From Rhizobium ecuadorense (GTDB lineage: Bacteria > Pseudomonadota > Alphaproteobacteria > Rhizobiales > Rhizobiaceae), in the NCBI RefSeq assembly GCF_001187535.1, contig NZ_LFIO01000367.1:51641-115640 (forward strand): a stretch of DNA of 64,000 nucleotides, read 5' to 3'. The notes beneath the pieces are model-generated. The model was not told the origin of the DNA and did no database searches. It saw only the letters and a program-made list of their open reading frames with translations. Positions 26,409-35,341 of this stretch are shown here, piece after piece (within the stretch, counting starts at the first letter, position 1; every line of letters starts with the position of its first letter). The translations under genes were made by a program, and so were the position numbers.

Positions 26409-26792
26409 TCAATTGCCCGCGACGCTGACGTCGGCGACGGTGCGGCCGGTCGCGATGTCGAAGACCAGCGCCTTGCTCTTGCCCTCGGCCGTTTCGCCGT
26501 AAAACAGGATCTGCCCTGCCGCAAACGAGGTGGACTGCACCTTGAAGCCGAGCGGCAACGAAACTGTCGCCGCAAGCGGCGCATCCGAGGGCACGCCGGC
26601 GGCGGAAACGGCTGCCGCCGTCTGCTTCGGCTCGCGCATCGTCTTGTAGACAACCGCGCCGAAGACCGCCATAAGGCTCACGAACATGATGGCGCCGGAA
26701 ACGATCTGCAGGCGGACCATCTTGCGCCGGACACTTTCCATCGCCGGATCAAGGGGCTTCTCTTCCTGGTCGTCTGGCTCGATTGCTGTCAT
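26409..26792 (-). CDS. Single-pass membrane protein of unknown function
   Basis: 127 residues: an acidic cytoplasmic N-terminus (EPDDQEEKPLDP), a membrane segment at about 30-52 (LQIVSGAIMFVSLMAVFGAV) and a small soluble domain. The domain includes LPLGFKVQSTSFAAGQILFY and ends TGRTVADVSVAGN. It is 7 bp upstream of the methylase on the same strand, so the two are probably co-transcribed, and divergent from the pseudouridine synthase. It may correspond to an alphaproteobacterial DUF family (possibly DUF6476), which I cannot confirm. Confidence 0.8.
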   Translation of the reverse strand: MTAIEPDDQEEKPLDPAMESVRRKMVRLQIVSGAIMFVSLMAVFGAVVYKTMREPKQTAAAVSAAGVPSDAPLAATVSLPLGFKVQSTSFAAGQILFYGETAEGKSKALVFDIATGRTVADVSVAGN

Positions 26793-26835
26793 CTGTGCGT
26801 CCCGTTCTAAAAAAATACGTCGGAGAAGAAGCGTC

Positions 26836-27861
26836 TTGAGCGACCCCTTTAAACAAGCAGCCGGCAATAGAAAAGTCCTGACTGCCGATGAAACCGCCGA
26901 AGGCCGGCTCGACGCCTGGCTGACGGCACAGGTCGGCGAGGAATTTTCGCGCAGCCGCATCAAGGCGCTGATCAAGGACGGCCAGGTTTTTCTGCGCGGC
27001 GAACCCGTCACCGATCCGCAGCGCAAGGTGCGCAACGGCGATAGTTTCGAGATCACCCTGCCCGAGCCGGAAGACCCGACGCCGCTGGGCGAGGACATTC
27101 CGCTCGACATCCTCCATGAGGACGAAGACCTCATCGTCATCTCCAAGCCTTCCGGTCTCGTCGTCCATCCCGGCTCCGGCAACTGGACGGGGACGCTGGT
27201 CAACGCGCTGATCCATCACTGCGGCGCGACACTCTCCGGCATCGGCGGCGTGCGCCGCCCCGGCATCGTCCACCGCCTCGACAAGGACACCACAGGGGTC
27301 ATGGTCGTCGCCAAGAACGACATTGCCCATCGCCACCTCTCGCTCCAGTTTGCCGATCATGGCCGCACCATGCCGCTGGAGCGCGCCTATCAGGCGGTCG
27401 TCTGGGGCCGGCCCCGCTCGCTGACCGGCACGGTCGACGCGCCGCTCGGCCGCGCCACCGGCGATCGCACGCGCCGCGCCGTCAAGCGCCCCGACAGCCA
27501 TGACGCCGACGAGGCGATTACCCATTACGAGGTGATCGAACGCTTCCAAGAGAACCCGGACGCGACGGCGCTTGCCTCGCTGGTCGAGTGTCATCTCGAA
27601 ACCGGCCGCACCCACCAGATCCGTGTGCATATGGCCCATATCGGCCATCCGCTGCTCGGCGACACGGTCTACGGCGCCGGCTTCAAGACCAAGGCCAACC
27701 GCCTGCCCGAGGAAATCCGCAAGGTCGTCAACGGGTTCAACCGCCAGGCGCTGCACGCCTTCATGCTGCAGTTCGAGCATCCCCGCACCGGCGAAATCAT
27801 GCATTTCGAAGTGCCGCTACCCGATGATATGGTGGAACTGGTCGAGGCATTGCGGGGATAG
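26836..27861 (+). CDS. RluA/RluD-family pseudouridine synthase
   Basis: 341 residues. An S4 RNA-binding domain (residues about 18-75, RLDAWLTAQVGEEFSRSRIK) precedes the catalytic domain. The latter carries GIVHRLDKDTTGVMVVAK with the catalytic Asp, plus the later ETGRTHQIRVHMAHIGHPLL. It isomerises uridine to pseudouridine in 23S rRNA or tRNA. The start is TTG at 26836, with GGAGAAGAAG upstream; no ATG gives a complete S4 domain. It lies upstream of rpoH on the same strand. Confidence 0.92.
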   Translation: MSDPFKQAAGNRKVLTADETAEGRLDAWLTAQVGEEFSRSRIKALIKDGQVFLRGEPVTDPQRKVRNGDSFEITLPEPEDPTPLGEDIPLDILHEDEDLIVISKPSGLVVHPGSGNWTGTLVNALIHHCGATLSGIGGVRRPGIVHRLDKDTTGVMVVAKNDIAHRHLSLQFADHGRTMPLERAYQAVVWGRPRSLTGTVDAPLGRATGDRTRRAVKRPDSHDADEAITHYEVIERFQENPDATALASLVECHLETGRTHQIRVHMAHIGHPLLGDTVYGAGFKTKANRLPEEIRKVVNGFNRQALHAFMLQFEHPRTGEIMHFEVPLPDDMVELVEALRG

Positions 27862-27903
27862 AGGCGTCCTCTCCGACCCCTCTCACAGCTACGTGAGCGG
27901 CAC

Positions 27904-27932
27904 CTTGAACCGCCGTTTCGCCACACTTATCT
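27904..27932 (+). promoter_or_regulatory. Putative rpoH promoter
   Basis: CTTGAA (27904-27909) and TTATCT (27927-27932) are separated by exactly 17 bp and lie 110 bp before rpoH. CTTGAA fits both the housekeeping and the heat-shock -35 consensus of rhizobia, so the promoter might be partly autoregulated. It is a visual match only. Confidence 0.4.
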
Positions 27933-28042
27933 GTATATTGACTTAGTGCGGGCTCGCAGTAGAGCCGCATGTCCCGGTTTGCCATTTTTAACGCGAGGAC
28001 GCGTTTCCAACGGGAACCGGAATTCACTTAGGAGGGTGCACT

Positions 28043-28951
28043 ATGGCCCGAAATACCTTGCCGTCCATTACCGCCGGCGAAGCCGGTCTCAATCGTTACC
28101 TCGACGAAATCCGCAAGTTCCCGATGCTCGAGCCGCAGCAGGAATACATGCTGGCCAAGCGTTATGCCGAGCATGGCGATCGCGATGCCGCCCATAAGCT
28201 CGTCACCAGCCATCTTCGCCTGGTTGCAAAGATCGCGATGGGCTATCGCGGCTACGGCCTGCCGATCGGCGAAGTCGTCTCCGAGGGCAATGTCGGCCTG
28301 ATGCAGGCCGTCAAGAAGTTCGATGCCGAGCGCGGCTTCCGCCTTGCCACCTATGCCATGTGGTGGATCAAGGCATCGATCCAGGAATATATTCTGCGTT
28401 CGTGGTCGCTCGTGAAAATGGGCACGACCGCCAATCAGAAGCGCCTGTTCTTCAACCTGCGCCGGCTGAAAGGCCGCATCCAGGCGATCGATGACGGCGA
28501 CCTGAAGCCGGAGCACGTCTCCGAAATCGCCACCAAGCTGAACGTCTCGGAGGAGGAGGTCATCTCGATGAACCGCCGCCTGTCCGGCGACGCCTCGCTG
28601 AATGCGCCGATCAAGGCGGCGGAAGGCGACAGCGGCCAATGGCAGGATTGGCTGGTGGACGACCATGACAGCCAGGAAGACGTACTGATCGAACAGGACG
28701 AGCTCGACACCCGCCGGCGTATGCTGGCGAAAGCGATGAGCGTGCTGAACGAGCGCGAACGCCGTATCTTCGAAGCTCGCCGCCTCGCCGAGGATCCGGT
28801 GACCCTGGAAGACCTGTCGACGGAATTCGACATCAGCCGCGAACGCGTCCGCCAGATCGAGGTCCGCGCCTTCGAAAAGGTGCAGGACGCTGTCCGCAAG
28901 GAAGCCCAGGAACGCGCCAAGGCCGTCCGCGTCGTCGAAGCCACGGCCTGA
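28043..28951 (+). CDS. rpoH: Heat-shock sigma factor RpoH (sigma-32)
   Basis: 302-residue alternative sigma factor. Region 2 includes GNVGLMQAVKKFDAERGFRL and TYAMWWIKASIQEYILRSWS. The RpoH box is QKRLFFNLRRLK, which distinguishes it from RpoD. Region 4 ends with the helix-turn-helix FDISRERVRQIEVRAFEKVQ. It directs RNA polymerase to heat-shock and some stress genes. Rhizobia usually carry two rpoH genes; this one looks like the major RpoH1 type. TAGGAGG lies before the ATG. Confidence 0.95.
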   Translation: MARNTLPSITAGEAGLNRYLDEIRKFPMLEPQQEYMLAKRYAEHGDRDAAHKLVTSHLRLVAKIAMGYRGYGLPIGEVVSEGNVGLMQAVKKFDAERGFRLATYAMWWIKASIQEYILRSWSLVKMGTTANQKRLFFNLRRLKGRIQAIDDGDLKPEHVSEIATKLNVSEEEVISMNRRLSGDASLNAPIKAAEGDSGQWQDWLVDDHDSQEDVLIEQDELDTRRRMLAKAMSVLNERERRIFEARRLAEDPVTLEDLSTEFDISRERVRQIEVRAFEKVQDAVRKEAQERAKAVRVVEATA

Positions 28952-28974
28952 TAAGGCTGAACTTTAAGAATTGG

Positions 28975-29009
28975 AACGCCATCTCCTTACGCGGGAGGTG
29001 GCGTTTTTG
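28975..29009 (+). terminator. Rho-independent terminator of rpoH
   Basis: AACGCCA-T-CTCC pairs with GGGAGG-TGGCGTT across a TTACGC loop and is followed by TTTT, 24 bp after the rpoH stop. Confidence 0.85.
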
Positions 29010-29019
29010 TTTGAAAAGC

Positions 29020-29245
29020 TGCCCCTCACCCTAACCCTCTCCCCGTAAAAACGGGGCGAGGGGACGTGCCATGCGAGAGCTGAGCGAGGGACGGAGAGGC
29101 TGCGGCGACCCCCCTTCGCCCGTCTACGGGGGTCCGAAGGACGGGTCGAGACCCGTGGCTCGACCCCGGTCGGTGCCGGCAGGTGGATGGAGGGGCCTGA
29201 GCGGCAGAGCCGCGAATGCGCTGAGCGCAAGGAACTCCTTGACCA
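29020..29245. repeat. Mosaic palindromic intergenic element
   Basis: This GC-rich block starts with CCCCTCACCCTAACCCTCT and contains a near-perfect palindrome at 29035-29062 (CCCTCTCCCCGT paired with ACGGGGCGAGGG). A second part has several short inverted repeats such as CGGGTCGAGACCCG. It is the typical look of rhizobial intergenic mosaic elements. It separates the convergent rpoH and the acidic membrane protein gene. Confidence 0.65.
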
Positions 29246-29247
29246 CC

Positions 29248-31755
29248 TCACTGGCTCGTCGACACATCCCCGAGCGCGGTCCATTCCTTGATCGCGGTAT
29301 TGAAGGCATCCGTTCCCGTATTGCCCTTTTCCATCGTCAGCAGCGCGCGGCGGCCGTTGCGATAGGTGACGGGGATATCGATCCAGCTGCGGGTCGACAT
29401 CAGGTCGAGATTGGCCTTGCGCGCATCGGGATAGTCATTAAGCGCGATCATGTGGAAATCGTCGGTGATCTTGGCCGGAACCGCGATTAGCGCGTCGCCG
29501 CGGTCCTGCTCGGTGCGTTTCATCGAGATGCGCTGGACGCTGTCGATGCTGCCACCTTCGAAATTCGGCGGCAGCGAGAAAACGATCTCGACGAGATGGC
29601 TTGCCGGCAGCGACGGATCGGAATTGCGCTTGAAGGTGACGAGAGCCGAGAGATTGCGCTCCGGCACAGTGACGTTGCCCTGCACCGTCGCCTCCTGCCG
29701 GCCGCCCTGGCCGGCCTCGTGCTGCACGCTCCAGATGACCGATCCCTCAATCGCCGTCGGCGAGCTTTGGCCGATACGCTCCTCATAGAGGAACATCTTC
29801 TGCGACGAGCCGACGGGGGCGGTCTGCTGGGGCGAAGCCACCGGGCCGTTCGGCGTCGGCGTTTCGGCCGGCGCGACATCGCCCTGCGCGGCCGCAGGCG
29901 GCGTGTCCGCTGCCGCGACATTCTGTTCGGCGACCGATTTTCCTTCCGCAGTCAGTGTACCCGGCGCCGTCGCCGGTCCGCTGTCGACCTCGGTCCCATC
30001 CGTCAGCAGCCGCTGGGTGAATTTCGAATTGGCCGCGGCGCCGTCATTGTTCATTGACGCCACCTGCGGATTCGGGTTCGGCTGGGCCGGCGCCACTGGC
30101 GTATTCTGCGCTTCCGGCGTGGTCGGCTGGGCCGGCGTTGCCGCGCCCGGCTCGGCAGGTGTGGCGGAGCCGGCAGGCGGCGTCGCCGCCTCGTTCCTGG
30201 TCGCCTGCGACGGTGCCGAACTGACGAGACCGTCGACCATCGCCACCAGCGCTTCTCTGTTCATCCAGCCGGCATAGGCGCCGCCACCGATCAGGATGAG
30301 CGCGAAGATAAGGGTGATCACCGTGCCGATACCGAAGCGGCGACGCTTCGGCTCCATCCGGAAATTCTTGCCCTGCAGCTTGGATGCGACCATCTGATCG
30401 ATATCCATCGCCGGATTGGCGTCGTCGTCGTCAGCCGCGACCGGGCCGCGGCGGTCGTAGCCGCGCAGCGCCTTCGCCTCGCGCCAGTCCTCGCTCGGCG
30501 CGACGCCGGCAGCCGCCGGCTTGCCGTTGTGCACTTCCGCGAAAATATCGACATCATCGAAATGCGAAGCGACCGGCGCCTTCTTGTTGTTGCCGGCCTC
30601 GATCGGCGGCAGATCGTCGAAGGCTGCGGTCTCCCAGGAGAAACTTTCCTTGGCCGCCGGCATGACGGCCGCAGGTGCCGCTTTTTCGAGGCTCGATATC
30701 ACCTCCTCGAAGGCACGCGCCGAAGTATCCGGGGTGGCCGGCGCCGTCTGCGAATATTGCCGCAGTTCCTCTTCCGCCCATTCGGTTTCCGCGTCCTTCG
30801 GCGCCGGAGCCGGCGTTTCGGCGGCAGGCTCGGACCAGACGGGATCGAAATGGGCAGCCGCGTCAGCCTGCAGCGGCTCCTCGCGGCTGTGCTCGACGAA
30901 CTCCTGCGGACGATCGAAATCTGCGACCGGCTCCACCAGCCGGTTGGAAGCATGTTCTATGCCGCGCGTGATTGGCTGGAGCGGCGCGGCGGGTTCGTAA
31001 GCCTCCCCGGCCTCCGGCTCTTCGCTTTCCACCGCCGCCGGCTCGGCCGCGGTCTCTTCTGCGGGATGCTGCTCGTCAGCATGATATTCGTCGGCTTCTT
31101 GGCTGCGATGCCCGGCAGGCGGCTCCCAGACGTCATGCTCGGTCGGCGCCTCTTCGACAGCAACGTCGCGCGCCTCGCTGGCATGCCATTCCTCGGCCGG
31201 CGCTTCCTCCTCATGCGAGGGATGCCAGTATGACTCGACCGGAGTGGGTACCTCCGGCAAAACCTGCGCCTCGGCTGAAACAGCCGTTTCCGGGGAAACA
31301 GCTATCTCCTCGGAAACGGGCTCCTCGGCGGCGACCTCTTCCTCGGCGTCCTCGGGCGCGGCGGCTTCCACATGACCGCGCTCGACGGCGGCCTCGGCCG
31401 CCTGCGGTTCCGCATCGGCTTCGTCGACAGGCTCCTCGACGGCCGTCTCCGATGCTGGCGCCGGTTCGCCTTCGTCGTGAACCGTTTGTTCTTCGACGAA
31501 TTCCGGCGCGGTGACAGCAGCAACCGGCTCATCGAGCGGCAGCGCCTCGGAATGTTCGCCTTCCACTTCGCGGATGGCGGCCTCGAGCTTGTCGAGCTGG
31601 CGTTGCAGCATGGTTTCCGGCGGACGCGGCTTCATGTTCTCGAGCTGCCGCTGCACTGCGCCGCGGGCACGTTCGTAGACTTTCACCCGCATCTCGGGGG
31701 TATTTTCAGCCAGGCCGTCAACGGCTCGCCGAATAACTGCAATAAAATCCGCCAT
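29248..31755 (-). CDS. Large acidic Ala/Glu/Pro-rich bitopic membrane protein
   Basis: 835 residues. A conserved-looking N-terminal helix region (about 1-65, ADFIAVIRRAVDGLAENTPE) is followed by some 400 residues of low-complexity Glu/Ala/Pro/Val sequence. One membrane segment lies at about 472-495, preceded by KRRR. An Ala/Pro/Thr-rich linker leads to a folded C-terminal domain of about 190 residues that begins near SSQKMFLYEERIG. The Arg cluster suggests a cytoplasmic N-terminus and periplasmic C-terminus. I do not recognise a function. It lies 60 bp downstream of purA on the same strand. Confidence 0.85.
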   Translation of the reverse strand: MADFIAVIRRAVDGLAENTPEMRVKVYERARGAVQRQLENMKPRPPETMLQRQLDKLEAAIREVEGEHSEALPLDEPVAAVTAPEFVEEQTVHDEGEPAPASETAVEEPVDEADAEPQAAEAAVERGHVEAAAPEDAEEEVAAEEPVSEEIAVSPETAVSAEAQVLPEVPTPVESYWHPSHEEEAPAEEWHASEARDVAVEEAPTEHDVWEPPAGHRSQEADEYHADEQHPAEETAAEPAAVESEEPEAGEAYEPAAPLQPITRGIEHASNRLVEPVADFDRPQEFVEHSREEPLQADAAAHFDPVWSEPAAETPAPAPKDAETEWAEEELRQYSQTAPATPDTSARAFEEVISSLEKAAPAAVMPAAKESFSWETAAFDDLPPIEAGNNKKAPVASHFDDVDIFAEVHNGKPAAAGVAPSEDWREAKALRGYDRRGPVAADDDDANPAMDIDQMVASKLQGKNFRMEPKRRRFGIGTVITLIFALILIGGGAYAGWMNREALVAMVDGLVSSAPSQATRNEAATPPAGSATPAEPGAATPAQPTTPEAQNTPVAPAQPNPNPQVASMNNDGAAANSKFTQRLLTDGTEVDSGPATAPGTLTAEGKSVAEQNVAAADTPPAAAQGDVAPAETPTPNGPVASPQQTAPVGSSQKMFLYEERIGQSSPTAIEGSVIWSVQHEAGQGGRQEATVQGNVTVPERNLSALVTFKRNSDPSLPASHLVEIVFSLPPNFEGGSIDSVQRISMKRTEQDRGDALIAVPAKITDDFHMIALNDYPDARKANLDLMSTRSWIDIPVTYRNGRRALLTMEKGNTGTDAFNTAIKEWTALGDVSTSQ

Positions 31756-31815
31756 CAGTACTTTCTCAAGAAGTCCGGCACCCGACCGAACTATCCTCCA
31801 CAGTGACCCGTGAGC

Positions 31816-33114
31816 TTAATCCTCAAACGGATCGGTCACAAGTATCGTGTCATCCCGCTCCGGGCTGGTGGAAAGGAGCGCGACAGGCGCCCCGATCAGT
31901 TCCTCGACCTGGCGAACATATTTGATCGCCTGTGCCGGCAGGTCCGCCCAGCTGCGGGCGCCGACGGTCGATTCCTTCCAGCCTTCCAGCGTGATATAGA
32001 CCGGTTCGACCCTAGCTTGCGCTCCCTGGCTTGCGGGAAGATGATCAATCTGTTCGCCGTCAAGCATATAGCCGACGCAGATCTTTAGTTCTTCGAGGCC
32101 ATCGAGCACGTCGAGTTTGGTGAGCGCGATGCCCGTGATGCCGTTGGTGGCGATCGACTGGCGCACGAGGGCCGCGTCGAACCAGCCGCAGCGCCGCTTG
32201 CGCCCGGTCACCACGCCGAATTCATGGCCTTTTTCGCCGAGGAACTCGCCGATCGCGTCCTTCAACTCTGTCGGGAACGGGCCTTCGCCGACGCGTGTCG
32301 TATAGGCCTTGGTGATGCCAAGGATATAGCCGAGCGAGCCCGGCCCCATGCCGGAACCGGCCGCGGCCTGACCGGCCACCGTATTCGACGAGGTCACGAA
32401 AGGATAAGTGCCGTGGTCGATGTCGAGCAGGCTGCCCTGCGCACCTTCGAACAGGATGCGGGAGCCCTTGCGGCGCTCCTTGTCGAGGAAGAGCCAGACG
32501 GTGTCACGGAACGGCAGCACCCGATCGGCGATCGAGGTCAGTTCGTCCATGATCGTCTGGTGGCTGACCTCGGCGACGCCGAGGCCGCGGCGAAGTGCGT
32601 TGTGATGCGTCAGAATACGATCGACCTTGCCGGCAAGGCTGTCGAGATCGGCAAGATCCATCACCCGGATGGCGCGGCGGCCGACCTTGTCTTCATAGGC
32701 GGGGCCGATGCCGCGGCGTGTCGTGCCGATCTTGGTGCCGCTGTTCGACGCCGCATCCTCGCGCATCGCGTCGAGCTCGCGGTGCAGCGACAGAATGAGC
32801 GTCGCATTGTCGGCGATACGCAGATTCTCCGGCGTCACCGTCACGCCCTGTGCTTCCAGCCGACCGATCTCGGCGATCAGCGCATGCGGATCGACGACGA
32901 CGCCGTTGCCGATCACCGCCATTTTGCCCGGACGTACGACGCCGGACGGCAGCAGCGACAGCTTGTAGCTGGTGCCGTCGATGACGAGCGTATGGCCGGC
33001 ATTATGTCCGCCCTGATAGCGCACAACGATATCCGCGCGCTCCGAAAGCCAGTCGACAATCTTGCCCTTGCCTTCGTCACCCCATTGCGAACCGACCACG
33101 ACTACGTTCGTCAT
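31816..33114 (-). CDS. purA: Adenylosuccinate synthetase
   Basis: 432 residues, full length for PurA. It joins IMP and aspartate with GTP in the first committed step of AMP synthesis. The N-terminus [20 protein letters not shown] holds the GTP-binding loop and catalytic Asp. GGHNAGHT, the [17 protein letters not shown] region and [18 protein letters not shown] confirm identity. The ATG at 33114 matches the conserved start. Confidence 0.97.
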   Translation of the reverse strand: MTNVVVVGSQWGDEGKGKIVDWLSERADIVVRYQGGHNAGHTLVIDGTSYKLSLLPSGVVRPGKMAVIGNGVVVDPHALIAEIGRLEAQGVTVTPENLRIADNATLILSLHRELDAMREDAASNSGTKIGTTRRGIGPAYEDKVGRRAIRVMDLADLDSLAGKVDRILTHHNALRRGLGVAEVSHQTIMDELTSIADRVLPFRDTVWLFLDKERRKGSRILFEGAQGSLLDIDHGTYPFVTSSNTVAGQAAAGSGMGPGSLGYILGITKAYTTRVGEGPFPTELKDAIGEFLGEKGHEFGVVTGRKRRCGWFDAALVRQSIATNGITGIALTKLDVLDGLEELKICVGYMLDGEQIDHLPASQGAQARVEPVYITLEGWKESTVGARSWADLPAQAIKYVRQVEELIGAPVALLSTSPERDDTILVTDPFED

Positions 33115-33305
33115 CCAACTCTTCCTGTTACCGGCGGAAAACCGCGCACCTGCTCAAACCCGCGCATCTATAAAGCTTTGTTTTTGGGAAAGCGACCCTG
33201 TTGTCACAGGTGATTGGGCTTTTTACGTGACAAATCAGCAGCTGGCAGGCTATTGCCCGTCACAAAACGCCGCTCGGCGGTCGCGGAAAGACGGGAAAAG
33301 CGCTC

Positions 33306-34223
33306 TTGCAAGCCACGGCCTACATCTGCCTCGTTGTCGCCACCCTCTGCTGGGGCGGCAACTCCGTCGCCGGCAAGCTCGCAGTCGGCCATATCAGTCC
33401 GATGATGCTGACCTTCCTGCGCTGGTTCATCGCTGTGATGCTGATCGCGCTGATCTCGGTGCCGCAGCTCAAGAGGGACTGGCCGGTGGCCAGGAAGAAC
33501 CTGCCGCTGCTCTTCTTCTACGGCGTCATCGGCTACACACTTTTCAACGCCATGCTCTATTCGGCCGTGCAATACACGACGGCGATCAATGTCGCCATCG
33601 AGCAGGCCGGCATCCCGATGCTGATCTTCCTGTTGAATTTCATGTTCTTCCGCACCGGCATCTCGCTGGCGCAATGTCTCGGCTTCGGTATGACGCTGAT
33701 CGGCGTCGCTCTGACCGCCGCTCACGGCGACCTGACAACGCTGCTGCAATTGAGCCTCAACCGCGGCGACGGGCTGATGCTCATCGCCATTGCCGCCTAT
33801 TCGGTCTACACGATCTTCCTGCGCTGGAAGCCGCCCGTCGACTGGCGCACGCTGATGGCGTTCCCCGCACTCGGCGCCATGCTGACCTCGGTGCCGCTGC
33901 TCCTTTGGGAAGCCGGCCGGGGTGCCGCGCAATGGCCGGATCAGGCCGGCTGGGTCATCACCTTCTACACGGCGACCTTCCCGTCGCTGCTGGCGCAGAT
34001 CCTCTATATCAAGGGTGTCGAGGCGATCGGCGCCAATCGCGCCGGCCTGTTCATCAATCTCGTGCCGGTGTTTGGAACCCTGCTCTCCGTCGCCCTGATC
34101 GGCGAGAGGCTGCAGTCCTTCCACATGATCGCGCTGGCACTGACCTTGGGCGGCATTGCCATCGCCGAAAAAGGCCGTCCGAAAGCCTCGGCTCCGACGG
34201 CGCCCGCCTCACCTGTAGACTAG
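33306..34223 (+). CDS. EamA/DMT-family transporter
   Basis: 305 residues with ten predicted membrane segments in two EamA repeats. The first begins CLVVATLCWGGNSVAGKLA, and the second includes YIKGVEAIGANRAGLFINLVPVFG. Such proteins export amino acids or related metabolites; the substrate is unknown. The TTG start at 33306 follows GGGAAAAG. Its stop overlaps the convergent GNAT gene by 4 bp. Confidence 0.9.
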   Translation: MQATAYICLVVATLCWGGNSVAGKLAVGHISPMMLTFLRWFIAVMLIALISVPQLKRDWPVARKNLPLLFFYGVIGYTLFNAMLYSAVQYTTAINVAIEQAGIPMLIFLLNFMFFRTGISLAQCLGFGMTLIGVALTAAHGDLTTLLQLSLNRGDGLMLIAIAAYSVYTIFLRWKPPVDWRTLMAFPALGAMLTSVPLLLWEAGRGAAQWPDQAGWVITFYTATFPSLLAQILYIKGVEAIGANRAGLFINLVPVFGTLLSVALIGERLQSFHMIALALTLGGIAIAEKGRPKASAPTAPASPVD

Positions 34224-35068
34224 CCAAGCTCCAGCGTTGTCACGCCGAAGACATGCTTGAGCGGAGTGGCCGGCGCCGGCCCGCGATACATGCGCGTCGT
34301 CTCGAACACCGGTCGAAGTCCGAGGCCTTCGGCAAGCGCCACCGCCTCATAGTTCTCCGCGGGGATATCGATGAAGAGAGCAGCCCCCTTCGCCTCGGGG
34401 ATCAATTCGGCAAGCAGTGCTGCGGCGCTGTCGGCATCGTTGGCAAAGAGCGGCCCGATCTTATAACCCTCGTAGCAGCGGCGGATCGTGCCGTAACCGC
34501 GGATCTTGCCGCTCTTGCGCACCACCGCCGAGCGACGGCCCTTGCGAGCGGTGCACCAGGCGGCAAGGAAGCCGTCACGCGGCTGCGGAAAGATCGCCGA
34601 ATCATAACGCTGCAGACCTTCGAGACGCGAATCCATGACCGGGTGCGCGACAAGCGCCGAGACCGGCAAGGTGGTGGCAACGCCGCCGTAGCGAGTGGTG
34701 GAATAGGCGGGTTCAAAGCCGGCTTTGCGGTAGTTGTCTTGCTGTGCGGCGACGCCGTCGAGGCCAATCGTGCGGTCCCCCACGCTTGATATGCCCGCCT
34801 CCCAGATCGCCTTGCCGTAACCCTTGCCGCGGAAATCGGGATGGACGATGTAGAGGCCGAGGAAGGCGAAACTCTCGCCGTATTTGACGACGGAGATCGA
34901 ACCGACGGGAACTTCACCAATGGCGCCGACGAAAAAACCCGACGGATCGGCCTCCAGGAATGCGAGCGAATCGTCAAGGCCCGGGTTCCAACCCTCCTGA
35001 CGCGCCCATTCGAGCACGAGTTCCAGTTCGCCGGGCCGCATTGAACGAACGGCAAATTCCGAATTCAT
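34220..35068 (-). CDS. GNAT acetyltransferase with second acetyltransferase-like domain
   Basis: 282 residues. The N-terminal GNAT domain (about 1-130) shows the acetyl-CoA loop in VHPDFRGKGYGKAIWEAG. The C-terminal half (about 140-280) fits the Acetyltransf_18-type domain usually paired with it in YitH-like proteins. The substrate is unknown. The ATG at 35068 (MNSEFAVRSMRPGELE) is preferred; upstream sequence does not match the fold. Confidence 0.88.
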   Translation of the reverse strand: MNSEFAVRSMRPGELELVLEWARQEGWNPGLDDSLAFLEADPSGFFVGAIGEVPVGSISVVKYGESFAFLGLYIVHPDFRGKGYGKAIWEAGISSVGDRTIGLDGVAAQQDNYRKAGFEPAYSTTRYGGVATTLPVSALVAHPVMDSRLEGLQRYDSAIFPQPRDGFLAAWCTARKGRRSAVVRKSGKIRGYGTIRRCYEGYKIGPLFANDADSAAALLAELIPEAKGAALFIDIPAENYEAVALAEGLGLRPVFETTRMYRGPAPATPLKHVFGVTTLELG

Positions 35069-35341
35069 GCGACTTTCCCAGATTGAATGTCCCGCAAGTC
35101 CATCCCGGCAACGGCAAAGCAATTGTCAGGTTCCCGGCTCCCCGATTGCAGCTGCGAATGATGGAGAGCCGCGCTCATGGTCTTGACGACGCGTATAATC
35201 ATTTTTCGGTGCAATGCAGAAAGCTTGGTTTCCGCATTACCATGAAACAATGCCGATGCAAGCTCAAGAAAATTACTTGCGCGCCAATTACCTTCCTGCG
35301 AGCGCGAGTAAACGCTGTCGACGCCGCCGGCCGCTAACGGA

